Source of the DNA: Christensenella sp. UBA2853
Lineage (GTDB): Bacteria > Bacillota > Clostridia > Christensenellales > Aristaeellaceae
Length of the DNA: 64,000 bases
NCBI GenBank assembly: GCA_002350845.1
Contig: DEFL01000033.1
Coordinates: 1 to 64,000, forward strand
Direction: 5' to 3'
Translations under genes and position numbers: made by a program
The notes under the pieces: model-generated
What the model saw: the letters and a program-made list of their open reading frames with translations, nothing else
Databases searched by the model: none
Told to the model about the DNA's origin: nothing
In this document: positions 18,500 through 26,098 of the stretch, piece after piece
Numbering within the stretch: position 1 is the stretch's first letter
Layout: each line of letters begins with the position of its first letter

Positions 18500-18897
18500 A
18501 AAAGCACGTGATTTCTTGGCTGATTGAACTTGGTATCAGTCTAGCAGTGTTCCTGGCGGTGGCCGACTATCGGGGCGTGTTCACCAGCCAGGATCAGGCG
18601 GCCATCTACAGCGGCCTATGTGACGCGTTCTTCGTACCGGGGGTGTTTCTGTTCTGCTTTGGTATCCTTGCCTTCTGCGCTTACGGCGGGGTGTTCGATA
18701 TTTTCAGCTATGCGGCCAAAAGCCTGAAGGTACTGTTCACACCCTTTGGCAAGGGCAAGCACCCGCGCTACTTTGATTACAAACTAGAAAAGGAGCTGCA
18801 TCGCCAGCGGCCCAAGCCCCGTACCCTGATCCTGGGTACTGTGTACCTTTTAGCGGCGGGCCTGTGTCTGATCCTTTTCAATCTGGCAATCGTATGA
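18496..18897 (+). CDS. DUF3899-like small membrane protein
   Basis: A 133-residue protein with about four membrane helices: WLIELGISLAVFLAVADYRG, a central pair around FFVPGVFLFCFGILAFCAYG, and a C-terminal helix TLILGTVYLLAAGLCLILFN. The GVFDIFSYAAKSL segment resembles the DUF3899 family of Firmicutes and Mollicutes, whose role is unknown. It starts at TTG 18496 inside the stop of the ATPase gene, so it is translationally coupled as the last gene of the transporter operon. It may be an accessory subunit of the transporter; that is inference from position alone. Confidence 0.75.
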   Translation: MKKHVISWLIELGISLAVFLAVADYRGVFTSQDQAAIYSGLCDAFFVPGVFLFCFGILAFCAYGGVFDIFSYAAKSLKVLFTPFGKGKHPRYFDYKLEKELHRQRPKPRTLILGTVYLLAAGLCLILFNLAIV

Positions 18898-19016
18898 ATT
18901 CAAGCCGGACAAATCAAGGGGCTGCGATGGTCAGAGTCCAACAAAAACAGAATTGTCCTTTTGAATGATCCGCCCTTGTCAAGTAGACGCTGAAAATATC
19001 CATAGTAACTCCAAGG

Positions 19017-19047
19017 CACCCTGCCCTAGTGGCAGGGTGTTTTCTTT
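19017..19047 (+). terminator. Terminator of the enlarged transporter operon
   Basis: CACCCTGCC/GGCAGGGTG arms with a 5-base loop, then TTTTCTTTG. It ends the six-gene unit. Confidence 0.85.
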
Positions 19048-19137
19048 GATCAAATTGTCACGCCATCAATGCTATTCATCAAATAATGTTGGAAAAGCTG
19101 CAAGCGTATAATGTGGCCACTTGATAAAACTCTCATA

Positions 19138-19404
19138 TTACAATGACTTTAGCGTGTTCACATCTACAATCTCTTCTCCCCATAATGTCAAACTGAAATC
19201 GTTGATTTTCCCCCATCTTTTTTCATCAGCTTCATACAGATGAGTCGCGAAGCTATTGAGGAAAGCACGCATACCACATACAAAGAACAAATCTCTTCGT
19301 TAATTGGAGAAAACATTCAGCTGTTCGATGACCTCGTATCCGTATGCACTACTACACATACACAGGAAAATGCTCAAAAGCAAACGGCCGTATGATGTTG
19401 GCAT
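19138..19404 (-). pseudogene. Decayed reading frame with one internal stop, function unknown
   Basis: On the minus strand an 89-codon frame runs from ATG (MPTSYGRLLLSIFLCMCSSA) through YEVIEQLNVFSN, one TAA stop at 19300-19302, then RRDLFFVCGMRAFLN and a Trp/Glu-rich end (RWGKINDFSLTLWGEE) to TAA at 19138. The residue make-up on both sides of the stop looks protein-like and stays in one frame, which suggests a gene broken by a nonsense change. I do not recognise the family. No ribosome site is evident. Confidence 0.35.
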
Positions 19405-19481
19405 TCGATTTCGTTAATGAGTATACTTTAACTTGAGATTAGAAGTTCCTGAGAATGCTCATCTATGCTGCTGATTTGTGC

Positions 19482-19487
19482 TATACT
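19482..19487 (+). promoter_or_regulatory. Probable -10 element for the TldD/TldE operon
   Basis: TATACT lies 28 bases before ATG 19515. No convincing -35 is present at the right distance. Confidence 0.4.
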
Positions 19488-19514
19488 GCTCCTATCATCA
19501 TATAGGAGGATCTT

Positions 19515-20900
19515 ATGCTCCAGGAATTGTTTTCCGGGCTGAAAGCCACTTTTTCCGCCTCTGCCCAGACAGAGCTCCGTGGTCAGCTCAACCGCTGCCG
19601 CCGCGTTTCCATGCTGGCCGGCAATATCGTCAGCAATTCAAGAACCGACATTTCCGGTGTATCCGCGCGCGTTTACAAGAACGGGACCTATGGTTTTTCC
19701 TCCATTGCAGAATATTCAGACGAAGCTGCACGTGCTGTGCTTCAGGCTGCATCTGAAAATGCCGACTTTATGGACCTGCATGCAGGCAGAGGGCTGCCTT
19801 CCCTTCCCCCGCTCGGGAAAAAGCACTTTCCTCTCACTCAAGACATCCGCGACGTTCCGCAGAGCGCCTATATTGATTTTCTTCGGGCTTTGGATGCCTA
19901 CATGAAGGAGCACTGCCCCGGTCTGATCTCCCGCTCGCTCTCTGCGACCGAGGATTCCATGGAAAAAATGCTTCTCACCTCCGATTCAATGGATGCGCAT
20001 ACGATTCTTCCCCGCTCCTACTGCTATCTAATCATGACGGCCGAAACACCGGACGGTGCCCCGGTCGAACTATTACAGGCTGTCGGCGGAGAAGGGACCT
20101 TTGACCTCAATTTCACGGATCCCGCCCTGATCTATCCTCAGATCGATCAGCTGTATGATCGAATCATGCACAAGCGCGAAGGTGTGTATGCAGATGCCGG
20201 GAAAAAGACCGTCATTCTGGGCGGTATGATGACCGGCATGCTCTCCCACGAGGCGGTCGGCCATACTGTGGAGGCAGACCTCGTACTCGGGGGCAGTGTC
20301 GCCGGTCATTGTCTGGGCAGACAGGTCGCCAGTGAGAAAGTGACGCTCACGGACTTCGCACATACGGCCTTTGGAGAAAGATGCCCTCTGCCCGTCTTCG
20401 TGGATGATGAAGGAACAGAAGCAGCAGATGTTCCGATCATTGAGAATGGCATTCTGACCGGATATATGAACAGCCGTCAGTCCGCCCTGCACTTTGGGAT
20501 GAAGCCGCGTGGCAATGCACGTGCCTGGCTCTTCTCAGATGAACCCCTGATCCGCATGCGGAATACTGCCGTACATCCCGGAACTGACAAGCTTGAAGAT
20601 ATGATAGCTTCGATCGACGACGGATATTACCTCATTGAATCCGGAAACGGTCAGGCGGACACAACCGGCGAATTTATGTTCGGTGTCACCATGGGCTATG
20701 AGATCCGACACGGAAAACTCGGCCGTGCCCTTCTGGACACCACCATTTCCGGCGTCGCCTTTGATATGCTCAAGACCGTGGATATGGTCGGCGACACCGT
20801 GGTCTGGTCCTCCTCCGGTTTCTGCGGAAAGAAACAGCCGATGCCTGTAGGTATGGGCGGGCCCGCACTGCGCTGCCAGGTCACAATAGGAGGTCGCTGA
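19515..20900 (+). CDS. tldD: TldD-like metalloprotease subunit
   Basis: A 461-residue cytoplasmic protein. TldD and TldE form a heterodimeric metalloprotease that cuts unfolded peptides and, in some bacteria, trims peptide antibiotics. The zinc motif HEAVGH (HExxxH, near residues 243-248) marks the active TldD subunit. The conserved MRNTAVHPG segment and the C-terminal CGK region are also present. AGGAGG ends 8 bases before the ATG. The next gene, TldE, starts 1 base after the stop. A terminator follows TldE, so the pair is a self-contained operon. The target is unknown. Confidence 0.93.
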   Translation: MLQELFSGLKATFSASAQTELRGQLNRCRRVSMLAGNIVSNSRTDISGVSARVYKNGTYGFSSIAEYSDEAARAVLQAASENADFMDLHAGRGLPSLPPLGKKHFPLTQDIRDVPQSAYIDFLRALDAYMKEHCPGLISRSLSATEDSMEKMLLTSDSMDAHTILPRSYCYLIMTAETPDGAPVELLQAVGGEGTFDLNFTDPALIYPQIDQLYDRIMHKREGVYADAGKKTVILGGMMTGMLSHEAVGHTVEADLVLGGSVAGHCLGRQVASEKVTLTDFAHTAFGERCPLPVFVDDEGTEAADVPIIENGILTGYMNSRQSALHFGMKPRGNARAWLFSDEPLIRMRNTAVHPGTDKLEDMIASIDDGYYLIESGNGQADTTGEFMFGVTMGYEIRHGKLGRALLDTTISGVAFDMLKTVDMVGDTVVWSSSGFCGKKQPMPVGMGGPALRCQVTIGGR

Positions 20901-20901
20901 G

Positions 20902-22206
20902 ATGATGGAAAAGCTTGAACACCTTGCAGGAATGATTCTGAGTGAAGCCAAAGCACTCGGTGCTTCCTATGCACAATGCACTGTAACCGAAGACACAACA
21001 AAAGAATTCAATGTCGATGGCGGACAGTTCTCGCTGATGCGCACCCTATTTGACCGTGGTGTATCCATCACGATGCTGAAAAATCAGCGTAAAGGCACGG
21101 TTCAGCTGAACTGCTTTGATGATGAAGCGATCCGTTCAGCGGTAAAAGACTGCATTAGCGCCTGCGAAAGTACTGAACCGGATCCTGCTTGGGCATTTTC
21201 AGAGGCAGCCTGTGAAAGGGATTTTACTTCCGGTGAACCCGTCTGCGATACGGATGCTCTCTTTCTCAGGACAAAAGAGCTTCTGGAAAACGTTGCACAG
21301 CGTCACCCGAAGATTCTCGTCGAGCAAATGATTACCAGCCACAATGCAGAACGCTCCATCTATATGAACACCAACGGCGTCACATACCGGACACATGCTG
21401 GAGCCTATTCTTTCTCCATCATGTACTCGGCTCATGAAGGCGAAAAAGGATCATCTTTCTATTCAAGCGATGTAACCCTCGCGAGACTCGATCGTCCCAT
21501 CATTGAATGTGCGCTCGTGGAACGTGAACTCTCTGCTGTTGAAAAGCAGATTGATACGGTTCCCCTCGGTGACAAATTCATGGGAACAGCTGTGCTTGCT
21601 CCAGCTGCCCTGATGGAAATCGTGCTGTATACTGCATTGGGCAGTTTTGTTTCCGACGGTAGCCTGATTGAAGGTACCAGCATTTGGAAAGACAAACTGA
21701 ATATGATGGTTGCTGATCCACGTTTTACGCTTTCCGTTACTCCGCATGCTCCTCATGTTGTGGTCGGAGAAGACTATACAAATGAAGGTTTTCTGTCTGA
21801 GGATTATGATATTATCCGGGATGGGATGCTAATCCGTTTCGCGCTTTCCCAGTATGGCGCCAATAAAACAGGTTTTGAACGCGCTGGTTCTAGCGGATGG
21901 AATCTTGCAATTCCTGCAGGAACCCGATCGCTCGATGAGATCATCCGAACGATTGACAACGGCATCCTCGTCATGCGTTTTTCCGGCGGTCAGCCCGCAC
22001 CGAGCGGGGAATTCTCCGGTGTTGCCAAAAACAGTTTCCGGATTGAAAACGGAAAGATCACCGACGCACTTTCAGAAACCATGATCAGCGGGTGCGTTCC
22101 CGATATGCTCTTGCACCTTCGGGATATTAGTCAGGACGTCCTTCAGGACGGCACATTTTCCCTTCCATACATCGCGTTTGATGGTGTCACAGTTTCGGGA
22201 CAGTAA
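20902..22206 (+). CDS. TldE/PmbA-like partner subunit
   Basis: A 434-residue protein of the PmbA/TldE family. It has the family fold segments (VDGGQFSLMRTLFDRGVSIT; GTRSLDEIIRTIDNGILV; FSGGQPAPSGEFSG) but no HExxxH motif, as expected for the non-catalytic half of the TldD/TldE pair. The start ATGATG follows AGGAGGT, which overlaps the end of the tldD-like gene. Length is typical. It should form the closed chamber with its neighbour. Confidence 0.92.
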   Translation: MMEKLEHLAGMILSEAKALGASYAQCTVTEDTTKEFNVDGGQFSLMRTLFDRGVSITMLKNQRKGTVQLNCFDDEAIRSAVKDCISACESTEPDPAWAFSEAACERDFTSGEPVCDTDALFLRTKELLENVAQRHPKILVEQMITSHNAERSIYMNTNGVTYRTHAGAYSFSIMYSAHEGEKGSSFYSSDVTLARLDRPIIECALVERELSAVEKQIDTVPLGDKFMGTAVLAPAALMEIVLYTALGSFVSDGSLIEGTSIWKDKLNMMVADPRFTLSVTPHAPHVVVGEDYTNEGFLSEDYDIIRDGMLIRFALSQYGANKTGFERAGSSGWNLAIPAGTRSLDEIIRTIDNGILVMRFSGGQPAPSGEFSGVAKNSFRIENGKITDALSETMISGCVPDMLLHLRDISQDVLQDGTFSLPYIAFDGVTVSGQ

Positions 22207-22215
22207 TCTCCCATC

Positions 22216-22242
22216 AGCCGGCATGCTCTGTGCCGGCTTTTT
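22216..22242 (+). terminator. Terminator of the TldD/TldE operon
   Basis: AGCCGGC (22216-22222) and GCCGGCT (22232-22238) followed by TTTT. Confidence 0.8.
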
Positions 22243-22303
22243 ATGTCTGCGAACATTGTATAATGGAATCCGCGGTCCGAATTATACCGAATTCGGCATA
22301 ATT

Positions 22304-22852
22304 CGAACTAAAGAGAATCAGGAACTGGCAAAAAGCAAGAACATGGAACTGATCCCAACTGTGCTGAGTGGAATAGAAAACGACCCTGTGTTTGCTGAAT
22401 TTGAACTTTCTGAGAATTGAATAAAAGTATTAATATGCCCTCTAGTCCATGCGCCAATCAAAACAATGCATTATCCAAAGACTGGTATGAACAGTGCCTT
22501 GTTTCCGGTGCACTGCTGTGAGTATTTTCCTCACAAAATGCAATGCAACCCCTAGCCTCAAAGAAAGAACTACGCTGTTCACGTTTCGGCAAATATGGTG
22601 AACCGGGCAAAATATCTCAGATAGTTATCTACAGAGAGACATAAGAGGCTGATCAAACAGCAGAATGCAGTAGAAGGAATTATCTCTGTCCTTCGAAGGA
22701 AATATCATGTGAATGACATCCCACTTTTCGGACGAATGAAATCCAAAATCTTTTTCCTGTTTAAACTCTGTCCCTATAACTTCAACGAGCTCAGATCGCA
22801 TAACAGGAGATTATGGGAGAGGTCTGCCAAAACCTGGCATTTAGCAGATTAA
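22304..22852 (+). pseudogene. Decayed transposase C-terminal half with three in-frame stops
   Basis: One continuous frame of 183 codons reads RTKENQELAKSKNMELIPTV, TGA at 22418, a Cys/His-rich part (HCCEYFPHKMQCNP), TAG, KNYAVHVSANMVNRAKYLR, TAG, and finally QNAVEGIISVLRRKYHVN and KSKIFFLFKLCPYNFNELRS to TAA at 22850. The order of segments matches a DDE transposase of the type common in Clostridia. Three stops and no N-terminal half show it is dead. It accounts for most of the 950-base gap after the TldE-like gene. The exact IS family is not determined. Confidence 0.65.
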
Positions 22853-22973
22853 CACTAGGGAAAATCGTCAACTAAACTGTCCAATGCCTTTATTCTGCGA
22901 AAAAAAATCAGACAATTTCGTTCAACTTGCAAAAAAAGAATAGTGTCAGCCTAATATGTTCTTTTAGGCAGAG

Positions 22974-22991
22974 CTTTTGACGCTCAAACCA
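22974..22991. repeat. Copy 2 of the 18-bp near-repeat
   Basis: CTTTTGACGCTCAAACCA, one mismatch from the copy at 8242-8259. It lies 122 bases after the transposase relic, where an IS end could be. Confidence 0.5.
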
Positions 22992-23083
22992 ACTTTTCTT
23001 TCTATTTTTTCCGTGCTTTTAACGATCCCTTTTTGATGTTCGGCAGTGAATGTATCAACATTTGATCTTCTTTGATCTTCCTC

Positions 23084-23112
23084 TTGTATCCCTTGACAAG
23101 GCGTGTTATAAT
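23084..23112 (+). promoter_or_regulatory. Promoter of the metal-GTPase operon
   Basis: TTGTAT (23084-23089), a 17-base spacer, and TATAAT (23107-23112). A TTGACA inside the spacer is only 8 bases from the -10 and is not the -35. No clear metal-regulator operator was recognised. Confidence 0.6.
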
Positions 23113-23160
23113 CCGCGATGGATTCGGTGAAACCGTGTCCATATATAAGGAGAGACTACC

Positions 23161-24270
23161 ATGGTTAAGATCAATGTAATTTCCGGTTTCCTTGGTGCGG
23201 GCAAAACCACACTGATCAAAAAGCTTCTCACGGGCAAACTCCGCGAAGAGAAAGTGATTCTGCTTGAAAATGAATATGGTGAAGTCGGTGTGGACGGCAG
23301 CTTCATGAAAGATGCCGGCATCACAGTCACCGAACTGAATTCCGGCTGCATCTGCTGCACGCTGGCCGGCGATTTCCAGAAGTCCATTGACGAGCTCATT
23401 GATACCTATCATCCTGACCGCATTCTTGTTGAGCCGACCGGTGTCGGCAAACTGAGCGAGATTCTTGCTGCGATCAATCAGGCCAAAGACCGTCATGACG
23501 ATATTGAAGTCGGCGGGTCTGCAACCGTTGTTGACGCCGGCAAGTGCCGCATGTATATGAAAAACTTCGGCGAATTCTTCCTCGACCAGGTCAAGACGGC
23601 TTCCACCATTATCTTCAGCCGTACCCAGAACCTCACGCCTGATCGTGTCGAAAAGAGCCGTGTTCTGATTCAGGAAGCGCATCCTGACGCCCGTATCATC
23701 ACAACACCCTGGGATGATATGGATCCTGACTTCATGCTGGAAGTCATCGAAAACGGCAAGCCCATCGAAGTGCATGTCCACCTGCATCATCATGACCATG
23801 ATGATGACGACCATGACGAGCATGAACATCATCACGATCATGACCACGATGAGCATGACCATGACGAGCATGAGCATCATCACGATCATGACCACGATGA
23901 GCATGACCACGATGAGCATGACCATGACGAGCATGAACATCATCACGATCATGACCACCATCACCATCATCATGCCCCCGGTGAGCATGATGCCGATGAA
24001 GTCTTCCAGAACATCGGCGTGGAAACTGCCCGCCGGTTTGAGCAGGATGAACTCCGCGGCATGGTCGATCAGCTGTCCGACGAGGAAGAATACGGCCGCA
24101 TCCTCCGCGCCAAGGGCATCCTCCAGAATGCTGCCGGCGAATGGTTCCAGTTTGACTATGTTCCGGGCGAGCTTGAAATCCGTCCGAGCAGTGCAGACTA
24201 TACCGGCCGTCTGTGCGTAATCGGTGCCGACATCAACGAAAAAGCACTCAGGGAGCTGTTCAACGTATGA
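23161..24270 (+). CDS. CobW/COG0523-family GTPase with His/Asp-rich metal tail
   Basis: A 369-residue G3E GTPase, a family of metal chaperones. Walker A is GFLGAGKT near residue 9, the metal motif is GCICCTL (CxCC), and the guanine-side segment VEPTGVGKLSE follows. Near residues 205-277 a low-complexity run is made almost only of His, Asp and Glu, suited to binding many zinc or nickel ions. The C-terminal CobW domain (GILQNAAGEWFQFDYVPGEL) follows. A GAGAGAC purine run lies just before the ATG. It overlaps the next gene by 4 bases. The role is probably zinc (or nickel/cobalt) delivery or buffering; the metal is not shown by the sequence. Confidence 0.93.
   Translation: MVKINVISGFLGAGKTTLIKKLLTGKLREEKVILLENEYGEVGVDGSFMKDAGITVTELNSGCICCTLAGDFQKSIDELIDTYHPDRILVEPTGVGKLSEILAAINQAKDRHDDIEVGGSATVVDAGKCRMYMKNFGEFFLDQVKTASTIIFSRTQNLTPDRVEKSRVLIQEAHPDARIITTPWDDMDPDFMLEVIENGKPIEVHVHLHHHDHDDDDHDEHEHHHDHDHDEHDHDEHEHHHDHDHDEHDHDEHDHDEHEHHHDHDHHHHHHAPGEHDADEVFQNIGVETARRFEQDELRGMVDQLSDEEEYGRILRAKGILQNAAGEWFQFDYVPGELEIRPSSADYTGRLCVIGADINEKALRELFNV
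23818..23960 (+). repeat. Tandem DNA repeat encoding the His/Asp-rich tail
   Basis: Imperfect units of 48 and 63 bases starting at 23818, 23866 and 23929 encode (D)EHEHHHDHDHDEHDHD-type blocks. Unit number could vary between strains through slippage. Confidence 0.8.
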
Positions 24271-25217
24271 GGGATCTCGACTACATTCCGGTCTACATGA
24301 TTTCCGGGTTCATCGAATCCGGTAAGACCACCATGATTCTCGACATGCTGAAGGATCCGACCTTCACCAGCGGTGAAAAAACGCTGATCATCTGCTGCGA
24401 AGAGGGGGAGGAAGAATACGATCCTGACCTTCTCATCGAGCACAACACCAGCCTGGCCATGCTTGAAGAGCCGGAAGAACTGACTTCCCTCAAGCTCAAA
24501 GAGCTGAACAACCAGTATCATCCCGAGCGCGTGATCTTCGAGTACAATACCATGTGGACCATTGAGCGTCTGAGCCGCTGCCGTATGCCCGAAGGCTGGG
24601 AATGGGTGCAGATTATCACGCTCGCCAACGCTCTGACCTTCGAGAATTACATGACCAATATGCGGATGCAGATGTCGGAGCCCATGAAGGAAGCAGACCT
24701 GATTCTGATCAACCGCTGTGCTCCTGATTTCCGCAAGTCTTTCTGGCGCAAGCAGCTGCGTGCACTCAATCCCAGTGCGACCATCCTGTTTGAAAGCCCG
24801 GACGGCACCACCGATGACGGCGTCACGGATGACGATCTGCCCTACGACATGAAAGCGGACATCATTTCCATTTCCGAAGAGCAGTTCGGCACCTTCTACC
24901 TTGATTCCATGGACCATCCTGAGCGCTACAACGGAAGGACGGTCCGTCTGGTCGGCCAGCCCTTCCCGCAGTCACAGCTGCCCAAGGGGTACTTCTTCTT
25001 CGGCCGCTATGCCATGACCTGCTGCGCCAATGATGTCCAGCCCTGCGGCTGGGTCTGCCAGGGAGTCACCGCCCCCAACGGCAAGATCTTCATTGACATG
25101 ACCGCTGTATGCAGGACCGTATCCCAGAAGGGACAGACCATGGTCATGCTTCAGGAACTGAACAGCAAGCAGTGCAATCCTACAAAAGAGCAGTATGTAT
25201 CCTTTGTGAGCGTGTAA
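24267..25217 (+). CDS. CobW-like GTPase domain fused to a YcgQ/DUF1980-like C-terminal domain
   Basis: A 316-residue protein. The N-terminal part has a P-loop (ISGFIESGKTTMILDML, near residues 11-27), a Cys pair in LIICCEEGEEEYD and a VIFEYNTMW strand, all as in COG0523 GTPases but without the CxCC motif. From near residue 215 the sequence resembles the end of TIGR03943/DUF1980 (YcgQ-type) proteins: YNGRTVRLVGQPF and GRYAMTCCANDVQPCGWVCQ. In other Firmicutes YcgQ is a separate protein paired with a YcgR permease and a zinc-linked CobW GTPase. No permease is here. It is coupled to the first GTPase by a 4-base overlap, so the two probably form one metal-handling unit. Confidence 0.8.
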   Translation: MRDLDYIPVYMISGFIESGKTTMILDMLKDPTFTSGEKTLIICCEEGEEEYDPDLLIEHNTSLAMLEEPEELTSLKLKELNNQYHPERVIFEYNTMWTIERLSRCRMPEGWEWVQIITLANALTFENYMTNMRMQMSEPMKEADLILINRCAPDFRKSFWRKQLRALNPSATILFESPDGTTDDGVTDDDLPYDMKADIISISEEQFGTFYLDSMDHPERYNGRTVRLVGQPFPQSQLPKGYFFFGRYAMTCCANDVQPCGWVCQGVTAPNGKIFIDMTAVCRTVSQKGQTMVMLQELNSKQCNPTKEQYVSFVSV

Positions 25218-25230
25218 TCGCCCAAATGCA

Positions 25231-25273
25231 AAAAAGAAGGCAGGATCGCCGAGATCCGCCTTCTTTCTTTTTG
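25231..25273. terminator. Bidirectional terminator
   Basis: GAAGGC/GCCTTC and GGATC/GATCC nested arms, flanked by A5 on the left and T-rich sequence on the right. It serves the GTPase operon (+) and the HAD gene (-). Confidence 0.8.
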
Positions 25274-25280
25274 CCTGTCT

Positions 25281-26084
25281 TCAGTTCCAGTCCGGCCGCA
25301 TGGCCTTCTGAATGGTTTTCGTCACACTGCCTTCCAGGTTACTCCCGATAACATCGGTAAACCCTGCTTTGACATCCGGATGCGCATTGCTTGGCGCAAA
25401 AGAGCGGCAGGCGTATTCAGCCATGGACAGATCGTTCAGATAATCCCCAAAGACGATGGTTTCATCTCTTGAGATGCCCAGTTTTTTCTGAAGCATGGCA
25501 ACACCGCTGCCTTTGGATTTTCCCTGATCAAAGACATCAATCCAGGTCATGCCGGTCACTTTTGCACTGACCACCTCATCCAGGGCCTGATGGATATACG
25601 GATACACATCTTTCTCAATATCTCCGCGGTAATAGAGCGCCAGCTTGATCAGGTCATCCTCCAGCCGATCATAATCCACATTTTTCCAGGAGGGATAATA
25701 CCGGCTCAGCTCCCTGACAGACTCCGGGTCCAGCTGATCTGCATGCTCCAGCCAGATTTCATCCAGTCCGCAGCCAACACACCACAGTCCGGGAACACGT
25801 CTGGCCGCCTGGACAGCGCTGTACCAAACGGACTTGGGAAGTGCATCCACCCAGAGCCGCTCCCCGCCCAGATACCCGCAGGCTCCGTTGTCCGTAATCA
25901 TTGCGATCTGCTTTTCCCATGCCGTGAAATGCGGGACAACGCCCTGTACCGATCGTCCGCTGGCAGCAGCAAACACCGCTCCGTTTTTTTCCATCAGAGC
26001 GATTGTTTCGCCAAAGTCTACCGGAAGATGACCGTCCCCGTCAAGCAGACAGCCATCAAGGTCACTGACAACCAGACGAATCAT
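25281..26084 (-). CDS. Cof-type HAD hydrolase
   Basis: A 267-residue soluble phosphatase of the HAD superfamily, Cof subfamily, which dephosphorylates sugar phosphates or similar metabolites with Mg2+. Motif I is VVSDLDGCLLD (nucleophile Asp and acid/base Asp), motif II is the Ser in FAAASGR, the Lys region follows, and motif IV is VFGDYLNDLSMAEY. The cap domain lies between. GGAGGG lies 7 bases before the ATG and directly after the upstream RqcH-like gene, with 14 bases between the two genes, so they are cotranscribed. The substrate is unknown. Confidence 0.9.
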   Translation of the reverse strand: MIRLVVSDLDGCLLDGDGHLPVDFGETIALMEKNGAVFAAASGRSVQGVVPHFTAWEKQIAMITDNGACGYLGGERLWVDALPKSVWYSAVQAARRVPGLWCVGCGLDEIWLEHADQLDPESVRELSRYYPSWKNVDYDRLEDDLIKLALYYRGDIEKDVYPYIHQALDEVVSAKVTGMTWIDVFDQGKSKGSGVAMLQKKLGISRDETIVFGDYLNDLSMAEYACRSFAPSNAHPDVKAGFTDVIGSNLEGSVTKTIQKAMRPDWN

Positions 26085-26098
26085 TTCATGCCCTCCTG

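Noticed and set aside
19240..19395. A 51-codon plus-strand frame starting MSREAIEEST
   Set aside because: No ribosome site; it lies opposite the better-composed minus-strand remnant and has no recognised relative.
22418..22420. TGA in the transposase frame as a possible selenocysteine or recoded codon
   Set aside because: Two TAG codons follow in the same frame and the N-terminal half is missing, so decay is simpler.
23094..23112. TTGACA followed by TATAAT before the CobW gene
   Set aside because: Only 8 bases separate them, too short for a promoter pair; TTGTAT at 23084 gives the 17-base spacing.
23818..23960. Possible CRISPR array
   Set aside because: The repeats are in-frame coding units of the His/Asp tail with no unique spacers and no cas genes.
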